This document shows, piece after piece, positions 1 to 8,443 of a stretch of DNA of 34,744 nucleotides. A model generated the notes under the pieces. It saw only the letters and a program-made list of their open reading frames with translations, searched no databases and was not told the DNA's origin. Positions within the stretch are counted from its first letter, which is position 1; every line of letters begins with the position of its first letter. Source of the DNA: an uncultured bacterium (GTDB lineage Bacteria > Verrucomicrobiota > Lentisphaeria > Oligosphaerales > Oligosphaeraceae); the NCBI GenBank assembly GCA_902776645.1, contig CACYQT010000033.1, forward strand, positions 1 through 34,744, written 5' to 3'. The position numbers and the translations under genes were made by a program.

Positions 1-2839
1 CTTTCAAAATCTCCTTGAGAAATTGGCCGGTGTAGGAGGATTTCACCTTTGCGACTTGCTCTGGCGTGCCTTGCGCGACGACGGTGCCGCCTTGGTTGCC
101 GCCTTCCGGGCCAAGGTCGATGATGTGGTCGGCGACTTTGATGACGTCGAGATTGTGTTCGATGACGAGAATCGTGTTGCCTTGGTCGCGGAGCGTCTGG
201 AGGACTTTCAGCAACTGCTCGATGTCGGCGACATGGAGGCCGGTGGTCGGTTCGTCCAATATATATAAGGTATGGCCGACAGGTTTGCGGGCGAGCTCCG
301 TCGCGAGCTTGACGCGCTGCGCCTCGCCGCCGGAAAGCGTCGTGGCGGGCTGGCCAAGATGGATGTATCCGAGGCCGACGTCGCGGAGCGTTTCAAGGCG
401 CGATTTGATTTTCGGAATCGCGTCGAAGACGTCGCAGGCCTGATTGACAGTCAGTTCGAGGACTTCATAGATGTTGAGGCCTTTGTAGCGGACGTTCAGC
501 GTCTCATGGTTGTAGCGTTGCCCATGGCATTGCTCGCAAGGCACATAGACGTCCGGAAGGAACTGCATTTCAATCTTCTGGATGCCGTCGCCGTGGCATT
601 CTTCGCAACGTCCGCCTTTCACGTTGAAGGAGAAGCGGCCAGGGCCGTAGCCGCGGACCTTCGCGTCCGGCGTCATGGCGAAAATCTGGCGGATCGTGTC
701 GAAAAGCCCCGTGTAGGTGGCGGGATTGGAGCGCGGCGTACGGCCGATAGGCGACTGGTCGATGACGATCATCTTGTCAATGTGCTCCAGCCCTTCGATG
801 GAATCGTACTTGCCCGGTTCGTCCGTCTTGATGCCGAGCTTCTTGTTGATGGCGCGGTTGAGGATGCGGTTGACGAGCGTTGATTTGCCGGAGCCGGAAA
901 CGCCTGTCACGCAAGTGAATGTGCCAAGCGGGAAGGTGACGTCGATATGCTTCAGGTTGTTTTCCGCCGCGCCGCGGACAGTGATGAAATGGCCGTTGCC
1001 CGGAAGGCGTTTCTTCGGTATGGGAATATTGCGTACGCCGGAAAGGAACTGCCCCGTGACGGAATTCTTGCATGCGCGGACTTCGTCCGGTGTGCCCGCT
1101 ATGACGAGATGGCCGCCGTGTTCGCCGGCGGCGGGGCCGAGATCGACGATGAAATCGGCGGCGCGCATCGTGTCGAGATCGTGTTCGACGACGACGACCG
1201 TGTTGCCGAGATCGCGGAGGCGTGTGAGCGTCGCGATAAGCTTGTCGTTGTCCCGCTGGTGGAGGCCGATGCTCGGTTCGTCCAGAATATAGAGGACGCC
1301 GACGAGGCCGGAGCCGATCTGCGAGGCGAGGCGGATTCGCTGCGCTTCGCCGCCGGAGAGGGAACCGGACTCTCGGTTGAGCGTCAAGTAATTGAGCCCG
1401 ACTGACTTGAGGAAGCCGAGCCGCGCGGATATCTCTTTGATAAGATCCTTGGCGATGGTCTGCTTGCTGCCGTCGAGCTTCAGATTCTTGATGAAATCAT
1501 ACGCGTCGTCGATGGACAGCGAGCAGAATTGGTGGATGTTCAAATCGTTGATGGTGACGGCGAGATATTCGGGCTTGAGGCGCGCGCCGTTGCAGACAGG
1601 GCATTTGACGAAGGTCATCTGCTCCTGCAGGCGTTCGCGGACGTCCTCCGACTCGCTTTCTGCGAAACGGCGGAGGAGGTTCGGGATGATGCCTTCGAAA
1701 GGCTTGCGCCATTCATGGAGACGGCCGTGCATATACGCGTCGAAAACGACGATTTCCGTGCCCGAGCCGTAGAGGAGGATCTGCCGCGTGGCTTCCGGAA
1801 TGTCCTGCCATGGCGTCGTCAGGGAGAATCCGTACTGCTTGGCGAGACAGCGGAGATAGTGGTTGTAAAGCAGGATCTGGCGATGGCCGCCGCGCCGCCA
1901 CAGGGGGATGGCGCCGTCTTTGATGGAGAGCGTCGGATCGGGAATGACGGCTTCCGGCGTGAAGACGAGCTTGGCGCCGATGCCGTCGCATTCCGGGCAG
2001 GCCCCGAAGGGGCTGTTGAAGGAGAAGTTGCGCGGGAGGAGTTCGCCGAAGGAGACGCCGCAGTGGACGCAGGCGAGATGTTCGGAGAGCTGCTCTTCAC
2101 GCCATCCGCCTTCAGCGGTCGGATCCTCCACAAGAAGATTCAGACTGCCGTCGCCTTTTTTCAATGCGAGTTCGACGGAATCCGTGAGGCGCGTGCCGTT
2201 GGTCTTGCCTGTGACGAGGCGGTCCACGACGGCTTCGATCGTGTGGCGTTTCGTCTTGGCGATTTTGAAATTGTCGTCAAGCGATTTGATTTCGCCGTCG
2301 AGGCGGATGCGGACGAAGCCGTCCTTCCGGATGTTTTCGATGATTTCGGCGTGTTCGCCTTTGCGTCCGTTGACGTAGGGAGCGAGAATCATGATTTTGA
2401 GTCCGGGTGGCAGGGCGTCGATCTTGCGGCAGATGGCGTCGGCGGACTGCGGATGGATGACACGACCGCAGTGCGGGCAGTGCGGCGTACCGACATGGGC
2501 GTACAGAAGTCGCAGATAGTCATATATTTCCGTCGTTGTCGCGACGATGGACCGCGGCGAACTGGAGGCGGAGCGCTGTTCGATGGCGATGGCGGGGGAA
2601 AGCCCTTCGATATGATCGACCTGCGGTTTCTGCATGCGGTCGAGGAACATTCGCGCGTAGGCGGAAAGCGATTCGACATAGCGGCGCTGACCTTCCGCGT
2701 AGAGCGTGTCGAAGGCGAGGGAGGACTTTCCGGAGCCGCTGAGGCCTGTGATGACGGTCAGCGAATCGCGGGGGATGGAAAGGTCGAACCCCTTGAGGTT
2801 GTGCTGTTTGGCACCGAATATCTTGATGAATTCTGGCAT
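1..2839 (-). CDS. uvrA: UvrA, excinuclease ABC subunit A (3' end cut by window edge)
   Basis: UvrA is the damage-recognising ATPase of the UvrABC nucleotide excision repair complex. About 946 codons are present, near the family's usual length, so only the last residues and the stop lie beyond base 1. Two ABC ATPase modules are visible. The first has Walker [10 protein letters not shown] near residue 31, signature [11 protein letters not shown] and Walker [12 protein letters not shown]. The second has Walker [10 protein letters not shown] near residue 645, signature [11 protein letters not shown] and [11 protein letters not shown]. Zinc-type cysteine pairs (CPHC, CVHC with CPEC, CEEC with CEQC) are in place. 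The ATG at 2839 gives [16 protein letters not shown], the expected N-terminus; I see no Shine-Dalgarno. It is separated from the upstream operon by a 498-bp gene-free gap, so it probably has its own promoter. Confidence 0.98.
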   Translation of the reverse strand, partial: MPEFIKIFGAKQHNLKGFDLSIPRDSLTVITGLSGSGKSSLAFDTLYAEGQRRYVESLSAYARMFLDRMQKPQVDHIEGLSPAIAIEQRSASSSPRSIVATTTEIYDYLRLLYAHVGTPHCPHCGRVIHPQSADAICRKIDALPPGLKIMILAPYVNGRKGEHAEIIENIRKDGFVRIRLDGEIKSLDDNFKIAKTKRHTIEAVVDRLVTGKTNGTRLTDSVELALKKGDGSLNLLVEDPTAEGGWREEQLSEHLACVHCGVSFGELLPRNFSFNSPFGACPECDGIGAKLVFTPEAVIPDPTLSIKDGAIPLWRRGGHRQILLYNHYLRCLAKQYGFSLTTPWQDIPEATRQILLYGSGTEIVVFDAYMHGRLHEWRKPFEGIIPNLLRRFAESESEDVRERLQEQMTFVKCPVCNGARLKPEYLAVTINDLNIHQFCSLSIDDAYDFIKNLKLDGSKQTIAKDLIKEISARLGFLKSVGLNYLTLNRESGSLSGGEAQRIRLASQIGSGLVGVLYILDEPSIGLHQRDNDKLIATLTRLRDLGNTVVVVEHDLDTMRAADFIVDLGPAAGEHGGHLVIAGTPDEVRACKNSVTGQFLSGVRNIPIPKKRLPGNGHFITVRGAAENNLKHIDVTFPLGTFTCVTGVSGSGKSTLVNRILNRAINKKLGIKTDEPGKYDSIEGLEHIDKMIVIDQSPIGRTPRSNPATYTGLFDTIRQIFAMTPDAKVRGYGPGRFSFNVKGGRCEECHGDGIQKIEMQFLPDVYVPCEQCHGQRYNHETLNVRYKGLNIYEVLELTVNQACDVFDAIPKIKSRLETLRDVGLGYIHLGQPATTLSGGEAQRVKLATELARKPVGHTLYILDEPTTGLHVADIEQLLKVLQTLRDQGNTILVIEHNLDVIKVADHIIDLGPEGGNQGGTVVAQGTPEQVAKVKSSYTGQFLKEILK

Positions 2840-3337
2840 GGTCGTGAAAAAATGCAAACGTCTCAAATAACTATATTAGGAAACCACGGAATGTCTGGAG
2901 CGGTCTTGCTGCATCCAAGACATTGATTAAGAACCACGAAAGGACACGAAAGAACACGAAAATTTTTTGATTGAAGGCACCACAGAATACACAGATTACA
3001 CTGAATGCCTCGCCGCCGGGCCGATCATCTCCTGAAGATTTTTTGGGGGCATAATGGAACAGCATGCTGAATGGTCAACGGCTCCGGCGGCTCGGCGGTT
3101 GTCATCGCTTCGCGAGGCGGGAACGACATCATGCGAAAGCTCGAAACCATAACTATATACGAAAGAAAAATTTTTGCGAAAAGCAAGAACGAGAGTCTTG
3201 CCGTACAGGTTGGCAATAGCTGAAGCTTTTTGTTATAAATGGTTTGCGAATAAATGACATTCATCGTCCCCCCGCGATAAGGCTGTTTTTGAAAATCATG
3301 GATAAAGGTGAGAACCAATCACTTCTGGATGCGGCGG
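2840..3337. other. Gene-free gap between sigma factor gene and uvrA
   Basis: This 498-bp gap holds most of copy 1 of a dispersed repeat (about 2891-3180, listed separately). Its uvrA-proximal part is AT-rich and contains TATAGT-like bases on the minus strand (2870-2875) without a convincing -35. I could not find a clear intrinsic terminator for the operon ending at 3338: a short TTGCC/GGCAA hairpin near 3200-3220 has no T-tract on the minus side. Short open frames here are not convincing genes. Confidence 0.5.
2891..3180. repeat. Dispersed intergenic element, copy 1
   Basis: About 250-290 bp aligns by eye with 8037-8300. Shared blocks, in the same order, are: GGAGCGG; a 10-bp-period run ACCACGAAAGG/ACACGAAAGA; a 9-bp-period run CACAGAATA/CACAGATTA/CACTGAATG; GCCGCCGGGCCGA; a CATAATG block; and finally GGCTCCGGCGGCTCGGCGG followed by TTGTCATCGC and a CATGCGAAA end. 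No conserved reading frame runs through both copies, so it behaves as a noncoding dispersed repeat. Its boundaries are approximate. Confidence 0.75.
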
Positions 3338-4588
3338 CTAGTTGTAGCCTTCGAAGAAACGAAGGCTTTCAGGGCTTTTCAGTTTCTGGATGGCGGAGAC
3401 TTCGATCGCGCGGGCGCCTTGCTTGGTGATTCCGAGCAACGCCCCGATCTGCTGGAGGTTCATGGGCTCCTTCTCGTCCAGTCCGAAATGTCTGATGATG
3501 ACGAAACGCTCGCGGTCGTTCAGATTGGCGAGCGCCTTCTGGATGGAGGCCTTCAGGGAGGCGAAGTCGGCCTCCGCGTTGGGCACCGGCGTGTTCGTGT
3601 CCGGAATGGTCTCCTCCAGTTGTTTGTTCTCTTCTGTCGTCGCCTGGAGGGAAATGGGCTGCTCCGCCATTTTCAACAAGGCGCTGACGCGCGACTGCGA
3701 CAGTCCGACGACGTCCGCGATGGCTTCCGGCGTGGCCTCCGCCCCTGTCTCCTGCTGGATTTGCGCGGCGGCCGCCTTGATGGCGGAGATCTGCTTCAGC
3801 GTGCTGGCGGAGATGCGGATGATCCGGCTGGTGTTCGTCAGTGAACGCGTGATCGCCTGCGTGATCCAGAAGGTCACGTATGTGGACAGCCTGTTGCCCA
3901 GACGGTAGTCGAATTTTTCGACGCCTTTCATGAGCCCGAGATTGCCTTCCTGGATGAGATCCGACAGGGCGACGCCGTCGCGGACGTATTTCTGGGCGAT
4001 GGAGATGACCAGACGGAGACTGCGTTCGACGAGAATGGAGGAGGCCTCCTTGCGTGATTTTTCGCATGCGTCCAGGCGGCTTTTGACGTCTGGCCAGTCG
4101 TTGTCGGAGATGAACTGGCGGCGGATATCATCCTGCTGGAGAAGCTGATGGCAATGTTCGTAGAAGGCGGGCCGCAACGATAGCGCGCTGATGATTTCAT
4201 TGAAACGGGCCGTGTAGTCGCCGCCTTGCGGTAGCGCCGTCAGTTGGCCGATGACGAGCGGGAGCTGCGTCCGGGCGTACGCGGCGTCATGCGCTTCCGT
4301 CAGGTCGATGAAGTTTCCGATACGGACGTCGTTTTTCCGCGCGTCCAGTTCCTGCAGGGCATGCAGGACGAGCCCCGTGTGTTTTTTCAGCTCTTCGATG
4401 AAGCCTTGCGTCTGTTCGTGGAACTGCCGTGTGTAGTGGAGCTCCTCCTGTTCCGTCAGGCGGGGGTATTCGGCGATCTGCCGCATGTAGATGTCCTGCC
4501 CGCGTTTGGAGGACGACGTGTTTCCGGCCGATTGCTGGTTGTCGTCGGCCGGAAGCTGATTGGGATTTTCCGCGGGGGGGATCGTCAC
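3338..4588 (-). CDS. Sigma-70 family RNA polymerase sigma factor, divergent
   Basis: A sigma-70 type factor of 416 residues. A region 1.2-like stretch (YMRQIAEYPRLTEQEEL) begins at residue 34. A family-atypical segment of about 130 residues follows. Region 2 spans about 187-260 with DLIQEGNLGLMKGVEKFDY. Region 3 lies about 265-315 and region 4 about 355-405. It is not a standard housekeeping sigma: the -10 reading helix has TFWITQAIT where sigma70 has TWWIRQAIT, and the -35 helix reads TKQGARAIE in place of TRERIRQIE, so several DNA-contacting residues differ. The start is a GTG at 4588, 20 bp after the FHA gene stop; the first in-frame ATG would remove region 1.2, so GTG is preferred. It is last in a four-gene operon. 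An alternative (group 2-like) sigma is likely; its regulon is unknown. Confidence 0.9.
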   Translation of the reverse strand: MTIPPAENPNQLPADDNQQSAGNTSSSKRGQDIYMRQIAEYPRLTEQEELHYTRQFHEQTQGFIEELKKHTGLVLHALQELDARKNDVRIGNFIDLTEAHDAAYARTQLPLVIGQLTALPQGGDYTARFNEIISALSLRPAFYEHCHQLLQQDDIRRQFISDNDWPDVKSRLDACEKSRKEASSILVERSLRLVISIAQKYVRDGVALSDLIQEGNLGLMKGVEKFDYRLGNRLSTYVTFWITQAITRSLTNTSRIIRISASTLKQISAIKAAAAQIQQETGAEATPEAIADVVGLSQSRVSALLKMAEQPISLQATTEENKQLEETIPDTNTPVPNAEADFASLKASIQKALANLNDRERFVIIRHFGLDEKEPMNLQQIGALLGITKQGARAIEVSAIQKLKSPESLRFFEGYN

Positions 4589-4608
4589 GGGAGTAGTTGG
4601 CTAAAAGG

Positions 4609-5382
4609 TTAATGCTGAGTGATTTGATAGAGGACGAGGCCCATGACGATGAAAATGATGATGACCATCGCGATGAGCGTCACCATGAGGATGTAGCCTC
4701 CTCTTGAGACGGAGGATTTCTGATGCATCTTGGCCTGGGCGATGGCGCTGGCCGAATTCGTCTGCATGCGGAAGGCTTCGACGAGCGTGACGGATGTTTC
4801 GGCCATGGTGATGACATCTCCCACCTTGATCTGGACGGGATCGGTCCCGATGACTTGCTCGCCGTTGATGAAGGACGGGTTGTCCGCGGCGGCGTGCCGA
4901 TAGGTGATTCGGTCGCTCAAGACATTGATATATCCATGGATACGCGACACGTCCGGCATGCGGACGGTGATATAGTTGTCATTGGACGCGCCGATCGAGT
5001 TCAGACCGGGCCACAGGACGGCGCGCTGCGGGCCCTCCTCGCCCTCGATGTCCCATGAGATGTCATAGGGGGCGGGGCGGGCGGTCGCCCCGTAGCAGAG
5101 GAAGAGCTTGGTGAAACGGATGATGTCGCCTTCCTCCAGTTCCGTCGTGACGTATTTGATGCCGGACTTGAACATGCCGAAACGGCTTTTGTTGGTGACG
5201 GTCCACTTGTTGAGCATGCGTTCCATGACGAGATGCTCGCGGCTGACGGTGGTGTCCGCGATGCCTTTCAGGCTGACCGTGCATTTGGAGGAGCGTCCGA
5301 TCGTGATGACCGGCCCCATGGTGGTGGTGTCAAAGGTGGCCAGGAGATTGCCCAGCGAATTGTAGATTCGGCATTCAGTCAT
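4609..5382 (-). CDS. Tandem FHA-domain protein with C-terminal membrane anchor
   Basis: A 257-residue protein with two forkhead-associated (FHA) modules. The first (about residues 5-105) has the conserved phosphothreonine-binding pattern: ITIGR at 26-30, VSREH at 46-50, and N64 followed by KSRFG. The second (about 120-210) is degenerate, with NSIGAS replacing the GR core but VSRIH retained. A hydrophobic helix at about 229-252 (LMVTLIAMVIIIFIVMGLVL) precedes a short tail, so the FHA domains should face the cytoplasm as a tail-anchored protein. FHA domains bind phosphothreonine peptides made by Ser/Thr kinases; no kinase or phosphatase for that system is in this window. It lies 18 bp after the phosphatase-family gene and 20 bp before the sigma factor gene, so co-expression is likely. 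A regulatory link to the sigma factor is only a guess. Confidence 0.88.
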   Translation of the reverse strand: MTECRIYNSLGNLLATFDTTTMGPVITIGRSSKCTVSLKGIADTTVSREHLVMERMLNKWTVTNKSRFGMFKSGIKYVTTELEEGDIIRFTKLFLCYGATARPAPYDISWDIEGEEGPQRAVLWPGLNSIGASNDNYITVRMPDVSRIHGYINVLSDRITYRHAAADNPSFINGEQVIGTDPVQIKVGDVITMAETSVTLVEAFRMQTNSASAIAQAKMHQKSSVSRGGYILMVTLIAMVIIIFIVMGLVLYQITQH

Positions 5383-5400
5383 AATCTGAGCCTCTGGTAT

Positions 5401-6162
5401 TTACTTAAGGATAAGGGTGACCTTGATGGGGCGGTGGTCGGAGGCGACCAGTTCCTCGACGACTTTGGTTTCGGCGACTTCCCACGCCTGTTTCGGGAAG
5501 GTGAAGCAGTGGTCGATGGAGGAGCGCGGCTTGCCGGCGGGGAAGGTCGGCAGCGGCTTGTCGCCCCATGCGGCGTCCCACGTTTCCGCGAAGGCCTTGT
5601 AGGGGGCGGATTTGGGCTGGCAGTTCATGTCTCCGACGAGAACGGCGGGCTTGTCGAGCCCCTTGACCCATTCCGCGATGATGGCGGTGGATTTCAGGCG
5701 ATTTTCATCGGTAAGACACAAATGCGTGCAGGCGAACACGAACGGCGTGCCTTTCGCGCTTTTCGCCTGGATGGCGAGCATGCAGCGAGGCTCATTGCCG
5801 GGTAGCGGAAGATGTTTCACAACAACGGCTTCCGGATCCTTCGCGATGATGGCGTTGCCGTATGCGCCGCCGGTCAGCGGGATGGACTTGCCGAAGAACG
5901 GCTTGTAGCCGGTCAGCTCGCCGAGCTGCGTCGCTTCGTCGATACGGCCAGACCGTTTGACGTTCACATCGACTTCCTGGAAGGCGACGACGTCCGGATT
6001 TTCACGTTTGACGACATCCGCGATGCGTTGCAGGTCAAGCTTGCCGTCAAGGCCTTCGCCGTGGTGGATGTTGTATGAGAGGACGGTGATGGTGTCTTTC
6101 ATGGTTTCCTGTGCGATGATGGTTAGTGACAGTGAAAACAGGGCAATCAAGATAGGACGCAT
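5401..6162 (-). CDS. Endonuclease/exonuclease/phosphatase family hydrolase, exported
   Basis: A 253-residue metal-dependent phosphoesterase of the DNase I-like (EEP) fold. The diagnostic motifs occur in order: LSYNIHHGEG (residue about 28, Asn metal ligand), FQEVD (about 61, metal-binding Glu), GDMN (about 177, catalytic Asp/Asn), SIDH (about 210) and SDHRPI (about 242, catalytic His). The N-terminus MRPILIALFSLSLTIIAQ looks like a short signal peptide, suggesting action outside the cytoplasm. If the internal MKDTITVL start were used instead it would be cytoplasmic. Substrates of this superfamily include nucleic acids, inositol phosphates and sphingomyelin; nothing here identifies one. Its start is 5 bp after the proS stop, so the two are translationally close. 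No Shine-Dalgarno is evident. Confidence 0.88.
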   Translation of the reverse strand: MRPILIALFSLSLTIIAQETMKDTITVLSYNIHHGEGLDGKLDLQRIADVVKRENPDVVAFQEVDVNVKRSGRIDEATQLGELTGYKPFFGKSIPLTGGAYGNAIIAKDPEAVVVKHLPLPGNEPRCMLAIQAKSAKGTPFVFACTHLCLTDENRLKSTAIIAEWVKGLDKPAVLVGDMNCQPKSAPYKAFAETWDAAWGDKPLPTFPAGKPRSSIDHCFTFPKQAWEVAETKVVEELVASDHRPIKVTLILK

Positions 6163-6167
6163 GTTTT

Positions 6168-7916
6168 TCAGACGTTGTATTTGTCAAGTTCCGCTTGGAT
6201 TTGCTGTTTGATGAAATCGACGACGCCGTCGAGGCTGATGAGCTGGAAGTTCTTTCCGTCTTCGCGATGCTTGTATTCCGCCTGGTTGTTCGCCAACGTC
6301 TTGGGGGAGATGGTGATGCGGAGCGGGGCGCCGATGAGGTCGGCGTCCGCGAAGGCGAAACCGGCCTTTTCGCCGCGGTCGTCGTAGAGGACGTCGACAC
6401 CAGCGGCCAGCAGATCGTCGTAGAGCTTCTGGCAGGCGGCCTGGACTTCGGGCTGGTTGTGGTTGAGGCCGATGATTTGGACTTGGAACGGGGCGATGGT
6501 CATGGGCCAGATGGGGCCGTGGTCGTCATGGCACTGTTCGATGACGGCGGCCATGGCGCGGCCGACGCCGATGCCGTAGCAACCCATGATCATGGGCTTC
6601 GCCTTGCCGTCCGCGTCCAGATAGGTGCAACCCATTGGTTCGGAATATTTTGTTCCGAGCTGGAAGATGTTTCCGACTTCGATGCCCTTCAGCATCTGCA
6701 GCGGCTGGCCCGTGACGGGGCAGGGGTCGCCATCGCGGACGGTCGCGATGTCGTCGACGATGATGTTCGCCTTGTACTCCGCGGGAACGTCGCGGTCGTA
6801 GTTGAAGTTGAGGCAGTGGACGTCCTTCTTGTTGGCGCCGACGACGAGATTGGAGGATTCGGCGGCGGAGTGGTCGAGGACGATGCGGATCTTGTCCGAC
6901 GGCTTGATGCCGAGGATGGACGCGAAGCCCGGAACGGCTCCGGCGGCTTCGATCATCGCGTCGTTCGCGAATTCGATTTCGGGGGACTGGGTGATCTTCT
7001 TGAGTTTCGCTTCGTTGATTTCGAGATCGCCGCGGATGCAGGCGAAGATGAGCGTGCCGTCGAAGTGCTTGTAGAAGACCGCCTTGCAGGTCTGTTCGGG
7101 CTTGATGCCGAGGAACTTCGCAAGGTCGTCGATGGTCTTGCAGTTGGGCGTTTCGACCTCTTGGAGCGGCTTGGGCTCCTCTTTGACGTAGTTGAGACGG
7201 GAGGTGGCGATTTCGCGGTTGGCCTTGTATTCGCCGTTGGGGGAGACGAAGATGGTGTCTTCGCCGCAGTCCGCGATGGCCATGAATTCATGGGAGATGG
7301 CGCCGCCGATCATGCCGGAGTCCGACAGGATGGAAAGGCAGCGTTTGAGGCCGATCCGCTTGAAGATGCGCGTATAGGCTTCATGCTCCTTCGCGTAGTG
7401 CTCCTCCAGGGAGGCCTGAGACGTATGGAAGGAATAGGCGTCCTTCATGGTGAATTCGCGGACGCGGATGAGGCCCGCGCGCGGGCGGGCTTCGTCACGG
7501 TATTTCGTCTGGATCTGATACAGCATCGCCGGAAGCTGCTTGTACGACGTCAGTTCCGTTCTGGCGACCTGCACGACGGCCTCTTCGTGCGTCATGCCGA
7601 GGATCATGGCCTTGCCGTTGCGGTCCGTGAAGCGGAGAAGCTCCTGGCCGACCTTTTCATAGCGGCCGCTTTGCTGCCAGAGCTCTGCCGGAAGGACGAC
7701 GGGCATCAGGATTTCCTGTCCGCCGATGCGGTTCATCTCTTCGCGGATGATGGCCTTGATCTTGTCTGTGATCTTGTAGCCGAGCGGGAGGAGGGTGAAG
7801 AGCCCTGTGGAGACGGGGCGGCAGTAACCGCCACGGATCAAATAGATATGGGAGATGGTCTGCGCGTCTCTTGGGGCTTCCTTGAGGCGCTGTCCGACGA
7901 GTTGGGAGAGTTTCAT
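6168..7916 (-). CDS. proS: Prolyl-tRNA synthetase, bacterial type
   Basis: Prolyl-tRNA synthetase charges tRNA-Pro with proline in the cytoplasm. The 582 residues fit the bacterial (ProRS type I) architecture: a class II catalytic core split by an editing (INS) domain and a C-terminal anticodon-binding domain. Motif 2 is RDEARPRAGLIRVREFTMKD (about residues 140-160). The insertion with YKAVF-type editing-domain sequence lies about 230-390. Motif 3 is GCYGIGVGRAM near 445. The anticodon domain follows with PFQVQIIGLN. The ATG at 7916 gives MKLSQLVGQRLKEAP, the normal N-terminus; no Shine-Dalgarno is visible. It is the first gene of the minus-strand operon and has a good promoter about 75-105 bp upstream. 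Confidence 0.98.
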   Translation of the reverse strand: MKLSQLVGQRLKEAPRDAQTISHIYLIRGGYCRPVSTGLFTLLPLGYKITDKIKAIIREEMNRIGGQEILMPVVLPAELWQQSGRYEKVGQELLRFTDRNGKAMILGMTHEEAVVQVARTELTSYKQLPAMLYQIQTKYRDEARPRAGLIRVREFTMKDAYSFHTSQASLEEHYAKEHEAYTRIFKRIGLKRCLSILSDSGMIGGAISHEFMAIADCGEDTIFVSPNGEYKANREIATSRLNYVKEEPKPLQEVETPNCKTIDDLAKFLGIKPEQTCKAVFYKHFDGTLIFACIRGDLEINEAKLKKITQSPEIEFANDAMIEAAGAVPGFASILGIKPSDKIRIVLDHSAAESSNLVVGANKKDVHCLNFNYDRDVPAEYKANIIVDDIATVRDGDPCPVTGQPLQMLKGIEVGNIFQLGTKYSEPMGCTYLDADGKAKPMIMGCYGIGVGRAMAAVIEQCHDDHGPIWPMTIAPFQVQIIGLNHNQPEVQAACQKLYDDLLAAGVDVLYDDRGEKAGFAFADADLIGAPLRITISPKTLANNQAEYKHREDGKNFQLISLDGVVDFIKQQIQAELDKYNV

Positions 7917-7991
7917 GGCTAGGTGTTTGGTAATTGGGATGTTGACGGGTGGTGTTTCTTTACCACTATAAATAATGTAAAATCGAAATTA

Positions 7992-8021
7992 ATAATATAG
8001 TGTTTTTTTTCGTTGAGACAA
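7992..8021 (-). promoter_or_regulatory. Promoter for the proS-EEP-FHA-sigma operon
   Basis: On the minus strand TTGTCT (8016-8021) is followed after 18 bp by TATTAT (7992-7997), or after 16 bp by TATATT. The surroundings are AT-rich and the element points into proS, whose ATG lies about 75 bp downstream. No other good candidate is closer. Confidence 0.6.
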
Positions 8022-8443
8022 GTTTTTTCAAGTCGGAATGACATGGAGCGGCCAAGCCGCAACCAAAACATTAAATTGGAACCACGAATGGACACGAATG
8101 AACACTAATGAAGAGTCCACAGAATACACTGAATAAACCAAAATGCCTCCCCGCCGGGCCGACAAACTCCTATGTGTTTTGTTTGTACATAATGAATTAT
8201 TAACGCTGAAATGTGAACGGCTCCGGCGACTCGGCGGTTGTCGTCGCTGCGCGGGGTGCAAGGAATGTCATGCGAAAATTCTTTGTGAAAAACAAAATAA
8301 TGGACGATGATGGGCATGGAGAGTCGCCAGATGGTTTTTCCGTGGAAAATCGAGCATATTTTGCAAAACGGACTATATTATTTGTTTTCGTTAATCTGAA
8401 CGGTTTTCGATGCAAGCAATCCAGCGTGACCATTGGAGGTTCC
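8022..8443. other. Gene-free divergent region between proS and ribBA
   Basis: The region holds copy 2 of the dispersed element and then the ribBA leader. An AT-rich TATATTATT stretch at 8374-8382 may be the ribBA -10 region, but I see no matching -35. I looked for the FMN riboswitch that often precedes riboflavin genes and found none of its conserved blocks. A long upstream extension of the ribBA reading frame to 8213 runs through the repeat and is not credible coding sequence. Confidence 0.5.
8037..8300. repeat. Dispersed intergenic element, copy 2
   Basis: Aligns with about 2891-3180 over its whole length, with small gaps. It keeps GGAGCGG near the left end, ACCACGAATGG/ACACGAATGA (10-bp period), CACAGAATA/CACTGAATA (9-bp period), CCGCCGGGCCGA, a CATAATG block, GGCTCCGGCGACTCGGCGG and a right end ATGTCATGCGAAA. 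The left end has ATGACAT and the right end ATGTCAT, a 7-bp inverted pair; this is too short to prove mobile-element ends and is not preserved in copy 1. Confidence 0.75.

Noticed and set aside
8037..8300. Insertion sequence
   Set aside because: No transposase fragment, and only a 7-bp inverted pair at the ends that copy 1 does not keep.
8301..8443. FMN riboswitch upstream of ribBA
   Set aside because: None of the conserved RFN blocks is present; the GGCTCCGGCGG-type sequence nearby belongs to the dispersed repeat and also precedes uvrA.
8213..8443. N-terminal extension of RibBA
   Set aside because: The open frame runs through a dispersed noncoding repeat; the ATG at 8444 has GGAGG and gives the family-standard N-terminus.
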